Origin: Crotophaga sulcirostris | Lineage: Eukaryota; Chordata; Aves; Cuculiformes; Crotophagidae | NCBI GenBank assembly: GCA_013397455.1 | Contig: VYZB01000281.1 | Span: 818,887 to 882,886 of the forward strand | Direction: 5' to 3' | DNA length: 64,000 nt | Shown: one piece after another, positions 57,967-64,000 of the stretch | Position numbering within the stretch: the first letter of the stretch is position 1 | Layout: each line of letters opens with the position of its first letter | Position numbers and translations under genes: made by a program | The notes under the pieces: model-generated | Database searches by the model: none | What the model saw: only the letters and a program-made list of their open reading frames with translations | Told to the model about the DNA's origin: nothing

Positions 57967-60654
57967 CCCTTGGTTTCATAAAAGGAAGCTTTTGGTTTTG
58001 TTGTGCAAAGTGTTGTAAGTACAGAACTTTCGCTGTAATAGGCAACGCTGTTTCTAAAATTCTGCTTTTCTACATTTCTTGATAAAGATTTTCTCTATCA
58101 AGCCATGCAATTTTCTGCAAATTGCAGAAAGGTCTGGACCATTGGAGTATGGTTAATCTGTTTTCTGTTGTGTGGGTAGCAAAGTTACACGTTGTTTATA
58201 TCCATGAAGACATAGATGCAAGGAATATTTTTAAGATTCATGCCTCCTAAATATTGTGTCCCACAGTAAAGCCTGAGCCTGTGAATTAGTTCAGAACTTC
58301 CATGTCTGGGAAAATATAAGATCCTAATTTAGCGGCAAAGCTAACCAACAACTGAGCCAGTTAGGCAGTGATATCAATGCCTTCGTTTCTACTTTAATTG
58401 AATCAAAAAAGTCTCTTGTACAGAGGAGTTGCCTCATCCTTATCACATTTGAAAAGCACTCCGACATGAGTCTCTGCGCGTCCACTCCTAAGTACATTGG
58501 GATGTCACAGTGGGTCTTGGTAAAGCTAACTGGCAAGGCAGAGAAAAGCAGCAGGCTTTGTTTCCATACCACAACCCGCCGGTACCTCAAGCTGCAATGA
58601 GGCAGTGGGAGCTGGGATATTTAGCAAAGGAGCCCCTAGATGAGAGGATTATGCTTTGCAGGTTATGACCACAGTCACATGCTAAGCTTTACCTCACTGC
58701 TCAATTCCAGGAATTACGTGTTAAGAGAACTGTAATAGGTGGGAATTATTCCTGCATTTGTGTAACTGAAGGAGAACTTGAAAAGAAACTTCAAGTGCCA
58801 TCAAGTCAAGGATTTCCTGTAGAGGGTTAATGTATTTAGTATTTCCCTTTTTATAGTCTTGTTTCAAAAATATCACAGATCTGTGTTTGTCTTTATCCTT
58901 CCCAGAATAATTAAGAATTGGCATTTGCTTTTTAACTTTGTGTGAACTCCATGCTAAGCTGACTGTATGAAGTTTCGCTGCGTGTGCTGCACTGCAAGAC
59001 CCTGAAACATTCACCAGCTTCCAGGTGCAGCTGCACGCATCCACCTCCTGCTGCATCCAGCAGCCTCAGTGCCAAGATGAGACTGGAGGAAAAGCCATGT
59101 CTCCCCTCAGTGGGAAGAAAAGTGGGGTGTGCAGCTGGAACGGAGTCAGAGCTTGTTTCTGCCACATCCTGTTCTGGATAGCTGGGAGGGATGACTTGTG
59201 TATGCCAACCACAGAGGTCTGTGCATAGTCTGGGCTCCTGGGGTAGACCAGCAAACAAGGGGAGTGGGAAGTACGTGTACTTTAGTAAGAACTGGGAATT
59301 TACACCCCGCTACCAGGACCAGTTTCAGGGGCTCATAATGCCACATTCACTTTTGTTAAAATTATTCTCTGGCAACTGATCATCAGTGCCTTTGGTGCAG
59401 AGATGCAGAAACTTTGTGAAAATGTACTCTAACTCTGAAAATCCATTTTTTCCTTGTAAATGGTTTCACATGAGGTACTGAGGCATGAACAGACCCCCCA
59501 TTTATTTTAGCAGAGAGGAGAGGGGAAGCAGAGCCTTTCTTATGCTGCACATAGCAGTATTACTTGAACCCCTGAGCTCCCACATCACAGCTCTGTGGCA
59601 TTTGGACATACTAATCTGGATCCAGAAGCTTTGTTACTGCATTTTCTTAATGCTGGGCCAAGCTGAAGAGCCTTGCTTTTTAACTTAAGCTATATTGCCT
59701 AGTGCTTGGGGCCAGGGCGTGACACTGGTGAACTCCACTGCCTGGGTTCTGGTCAGGCTGCCTTTGCACTGCTGTGATCAAGTCTTTAAGCTGCTTCGCA
59801 TGCTTTGGGTCTTTATTTGTTCACCTTTTGGGCTAGAAGTCATTTAATACCATGTTCTCCTGTGCTTCTTAAAATCAGGAATTTTGGCGTGTAGGCAGTA
59901 CATATACAGGAGACAATATCTGTATAGTGTTTGCCTGTCTTTTAGGACTGCCCAGTTACCTATGGACTTCCAAAGAGCCACTGCAAGGCAGTGCTGGGCA
60001 GGTACTTACAGCCAAGCAACTCACCTAGGGTGAGTTAGGCACATTTAGGATGCAGTTAATCCCATCTGAAGTGAAATCTTGAAAATTAGACTTGAAAATG
60101 GCTGAGACAAGTAGTTCAAAAGCAGGCATTGCATTTATAGGCGTGTACCAATAAATGAGGTTAATTCTACTTGACAATACCTGTGTAGAGATGCCCATGA
60201 ACCTGCTTCCTATTTTGCCTGAAAACACAACTTGAGGAAATGGTGGCATTGCAGAAATACTATTGCTGATGGAGAGAGGGAATGAAAATATTTACAGATA
60301 CTCTGGTATTTTTACAGTGACTCTGCTGACTGGGAAAGTGTGACAGGTCTCACACTGCTTTATTCATTTCCTCTGACTCAGCCAAAACTAGCCTTTTACT
60401 ATGCCAGCCATACAGGATGCTTCATTTACCAGGATTTTACTAATAACAACTACTTTTAATTCATATCTGTTATAAATAATTCCTATATGACTAGTTGAGA
60501 GTAATAACTTCTAATAAACCTACATAATCCCTGGTATAATCCTGTTGTTAGCTGCCCAAGCTCACCTTCCTTGATTTCCTGCTCTAAACTTTATCTGGGA
60601 TCTTGTGGGCAATTAATTATATTTCTGAGCTATTGGATGTGGACTTACCCTTAG
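57967..60654. other. Unassigned sequence with a MIR-like relic
   Basis: No gene recognised. Several overlapping short frames at 58720-59380 on both strands reflect slightly higher GC and show no domain. Confidence 0.5.
59735..59870 (+). mobile_element. MIR-like SINE relic, plus strand (tentative)
   Basis: 'gcctgggttctggtc', 'ctgtgatcaagtctttaagc', 'gcatgctttgggtctttatt' and 'ccttttgggctagaagtcat' fall in the order of the MIR head and core ('gcctgggttcgaatcc', 'tgtgaccttgggcaagtcac', 'gtgcctcagtttcc', 'aaaatggggataat'). Divergence is severe, so this could be coincidence. Confidence 0.4.
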
Positions 60655-61130
60655 AATTACAAAATTACAGGATGATTCAGGTTGGAAGGAACCTCAGGGT
60701 GAGCTATGAGGTCTGACCAGCTGGCTCCAGAGTATACACAGCTAAGTCTTGAAAACCTACGAAGAGGAAGACTGCACATCCTTCCTGGGCAACCTGTGCC
60801 ACTACCTGGCTGTCCTCATAGTGAAAAAGTTTCTCCTTATGTCTAATCTCAACTTTTCCTTTTCTATGTATACCCATTGCCTTGCCGTCCCACACTGCTG
60901 TCAAGGGCCCAGCTCTGTCAACTCAACGACCTTGCCACAGGCATTGGAATCTACTGCCAGGTCCCTAAACCCACTGCTGCTCCAGGATCAACAAGCTCTA
61001 CTCCCCAGCCTCTCCTCACAGGTCAAATGCTTCAACCACCACCATCACAGTGACCGCCCCTCTGCTTGCTCTTCACGTAGCCTTCACGAGTCTCTGCATT
61101 GGACAGTCCACAGACAGCTGACCTCAATGC
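60655..61130 (-). mobile_element. Old CR1 LINE 3' fragment, minus strand
   Basis: Starts at the antisense terminus ('ggatgattcaggttggaagg', 'gggtgagctatgaggtctga'), then 'aagtcttgaaaacctacgaa', 'cacatccttcctgggcaacc', 'gtgaaaaagtttctccttat' and later 'agcctctcctcacaggtcaa'. The region 60900-61130 is more diverged and contains small deletions. Same subtype as 3775-4010. The plus-strand 134-codon frame across it is a shadow of the decayed element. Confidence 0.85.
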
Positions 61131-62612
61131 ACTACTGTCTCACTCTTTATTAGCTCAAATGGTATTATTTAGGCAGTACAAGGTCATCTTGCATTTGTCT
61201 TATTAGTTGTTGGGCTTAGCAATTGGTATTTTGGGACATTATAGATTTAAGATGAGATTAACTTTGTCTCTTTTCCTTAGTAGTAATGTAATACCAAGAG
61301 GAGAACGGAAAAAAAAAAGGATTTGCAAAATGAAAGACTTTTCATTACTACACACATTAACACAGAAGGTTTAGTTATTTGCAGAACAACTACTATTCAT
61401 ACTAAACATCTTGAGCATAAACCAATCATTAGAGGCTTATTAATGACACACAATTAATTAACTAATGATAAAATAGTTACCCTCACTCAAAAATTAGCTT
61501 CTCAGATTCAGAATCAGATGTTTCAATCAAGTGTTTAAAACAGGCATCAATGAGTTCTGTCAGCTCATGTCCTCCTTTCAGCAATCACCTTCATTGCATA
61601 TATTCGATAACAGTATTGTCATCCAGTAGTGATGTACTAAACTCAGATGATGGAAAATCCATTGTGTCAGTCATTAAATTGTTTCATTGTGTACTTATTG
61701 TCATCTGAAGACTGACACCTTCTTTCTTACCCCCAATTTGTCTACATTCAGCTTTCAGACAACAGATTTCTATGTACCTTTATCTATTGGCAGGATTCCT
61801 CCACTCTTTGAAATCTTTTCCTGTGTACTACGTGTAGGTTGTGATCAAGAGAAGGCGTAATCTCTGTTTTGAGAAATTAAATAAATGAAGTATCTTTCCT
61901 ATCTTATACTTAAATGTGGCTTTCAAAACCTCAATTCTATCTTCCAGCTTTTTTTTCTAAAATCCTTCAAATTTTTCTGACTCTTTTTACAAGGTATCAG
62001 GCTCAGCAAAGCTTTCCAGAAAATGTCTCATTAATTCTATGTGTCATAGTAATAATTTCTCTTTACTTCTCTTCACTGTACCCCTACTGCTTTTCTGCCA
62101 AAGATTGCACCTGCTTTCATAGTTGCAGTATCAGGCAGAAAGGCATAGCTGGCTATTCCTACCCTGCAGCACTAAATTTGCATAAAGAGCCAGGGGCTGA
62201 GATCTTCACATAATTTAGGCAAAATAACTGCAACAGCAGTTAAATATACATTATGGAAAAACAACGAGGCCATATTTTGTCTGGATCTTATGAAGGGTGG
62301 GAGGAAGGATGCTTGCAGCCTGCAGAAGGTTTCAGGAGCTTTGTGGGGCTCTGACTAGCAGTACAGTCAGTTGGGAAAATGTTTTTGAAGCGTTTACTCA
62401 GATATATAACAAGCTATTCAGCGAGTGGTGCCAGTGGATAGAACCCACCTTTATTCTTGGACAGCAATCCAAACCACTTAGATCCCAGAACTAGTTAACT
62501 CTCCTGATGCTACCTTGCTTGAATTGCAAGTCATTTAGCTTTAATCATCCTCCACTAAAGCCCAGGTTTTGGTCCCTGCTTCCATGACTGCTTTTAATTT
62601 TCATGAAATCGC
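61131..62612. other. Unassigned AT-rich sequence
   Basis: No gene or repeat recognised. Confidence 0.5.
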
Positions 62613-62795
62613 TGAATGACTGATGTGGGAAGGCACCCCTGGAGATCATCTAGTCCACCCCCCTGCTCAAAGCAGGGTCACATACAGCAGGTGACCAGGT
62701 TGCTCAGGGCCATATCCAGTCAGGTTTTGAATATCTCCAAGGATGGAGACTCCACAGCCCCTTTGGAGAATCCTAGTAGATTCTGTCTCTTTGTG
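62613..62795 (-). mobile_element. Old CR1 LINE 3' end, minus strand
   Basis: 'ggcacccctggagatcatct', 'agtccacccccctgctcaaa', 'gcagggtcacatacagcagg' and 'aggatggagactccacagcc' form the antisense 3' end of an older bird CR1 type whose 'gctcaaagcagggtca' motif is characteristic. 5'-truncated at about 62795. Confidence 0.88.
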
Positions 62796-64000
62796 CTTAA
62801 GATCTTGACTCTTGGTCCAATTGATATTGAGTGGGTGAAGTCTTGTGGGCTAAATAGATGTTATCAAAATCTTTCAAAATCAGTTCTTATGAACCTAGAT
62901 CTCTCTGAAAACATGCGAATAAATATGAAAAGAAAAATGCTTTTATAAGAGAGAAAGTAGAAAACAGCAGGTTGCCTCCCATACTTCTGCAAGAGGATAA
63001 GGTGCAGTAATTTCCTTTTCCTGTCAGTTTGGCAGGATATATTTTTCACCAGTTTTATTCCCATGCTGATTTATTTCCCTAGTGTTTATACATGACAAAA
63101 CTCTGTGTTGGCTTTTCTCCTCCATACACTGTATACAATATTCCCCTTGTCATTAATACTAGTATCTGCACCCTTCTCATTTTTAATAAGGTTCACTTTC
63201 CAGAATAGACTTAATGAACAAGTTCCATAGAAGGGAAAAAGGAATAGCAGATGTGTAACACCATATTGGTTGGATTTCTGGGAACATTTCCTAAACAAGA
63301 AAGCTTACATTAGCAGAGGTAGCAGGGCCATCTTTCTGCCAGGGCTCTCAGAATAACTAGCTCTAGATTTACAAGACCTAAATGTCATCTGAGTGGTTTT
63401 ACTATTTATTTCCTTATTGTCTAGGGATCATGGCAAGCCTGAAACCAGCTGATAGGAGGGTGAAGAGCTAGGAACTCTGTTGAACTTAGACTGGATGAAA
63501 CCAGCCCTGAATATTACACTGGTGGTTTGCGATGCTAGAATTAAAACAGAGAACAGTGCCTTGACCTTCTTAGAGGAAATCTTTATTCTGATACCTTGTA
63601 AGTTTTAAATCTTTAGGTATTAAAGTTGAAATCTTGGTCTCGGAGATATCTCTGTTCCTATGTGAATTCAGAGCAAACAATGCAACTTCCTGTTAAGCCT
63701 GACTGTTCCAAAGCAAGGAAAAGATAAGTCCCAAATATTTTGCCCATGATAAATTGCAATCTTACAGGTTTGCAATAGAAGTACAAAAAGGTCAATTCAT
63801 GCCTTTGTCCAAAGTCACATCAACCTCATCTCCTATAGGTGTTTCCAGAACTTAGCAAGTTCCAAGGCGACCACTCCAAAACAGCTGCTTTCACACTGGG
63901 GAGGAAGTTTGTGTTAGCCATGTTGAGGTTAATTGCATGTGGCATTCCTTAAAATAAAGGACCAGTATTATCTTTTGATAACTTTTCCACTTTTTCTCTT
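62796..64000. other. Unassigned AT-rich sequence
   Basis: I see no gene or recognisable repeat up to the end of the window. Confidence 0.5.

Noticed and set aside
60749..61153. 134-codon plus-strand ORF
   Set aside because: It lies antisense over a decayed minus-strand CR1 and is a shadow of that repeat.

Overview
The window is an AT-rich vertebrate nuclear sequence that looks avian. The main evidence is repeat content: most of what can be recognised is CR1 LINE sequence of several ages, including copies with bird-type 3' ends built from ATTCTATG-like or GATTCTGTG-like octamers. There are also LTR-like stretches and very old amniote repeats (CR1/L3-type and MIR-like). I see no intact host protein-coding gene, rRNA or tRNA gene, and no CRISPR array or other prokaryotic feature. 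The window is best read as intergenic or deep intronic DNA. The species cannot be named from this sequence.

Layout: 0-4 kb holds a minus-strand CR1 of about 1.25 kb abutting a plus-strand CR1 scrap, then two older CR1 relics. 4-10 kb is mostly unassigned. 10-14.6 kb holds one CR1 3' piece and a second CR1 that appears to be split by about 1.75 kb of non-CR1 DNA. 14.72-18.35 kb is the most notable object: a CR1 copy that reaches a GC-rich 5' leader. Its ORF1 (zinc-finger plus SGNH esterase-like) is broken by one stop. Its ORF2 has a complete-looking endonuclease domain, one stop and a large in-frame deletion in the reverse transcriptase, then runs into a 700-base assembly gap. 19-25 kb holds three more CR1 pieces and an LTR-like fragment. 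26.1-27.4 kb is a long, very old minus-strand CR1. 30.3-31.2 kb is a CR1 with an inverted 5' segment. 31-52 kb is almost free of recognisable young repeats; it holds an old CR1 pair at 38-39 kb, a MIR-like piece at 44.4 kb, microsatellites, and a candidate minus-strand LTR at 47.1-48 kb. 52-63 kb holds four more CR1 fragments.

There is no operon-like or pathway organisation. The only functional coupling visible is inside the CR1 at 14.7-18.3 kb, where leader, ORF1 and ORF2 follow the normal LINE order and ORF2 starts two bases after the ORF1 stop. All family calls were made by eye from remembered family features, without alignment, so edges are approximate (often plus or minus 10-30 bases). 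I did not find a convincing new biological system. The best leads are the split CR1 with a hairpin at its break, the inverted CR1, a 41-base near-identical pair 13.5 kb apart, and the candidate LTR with a threefold repeat.
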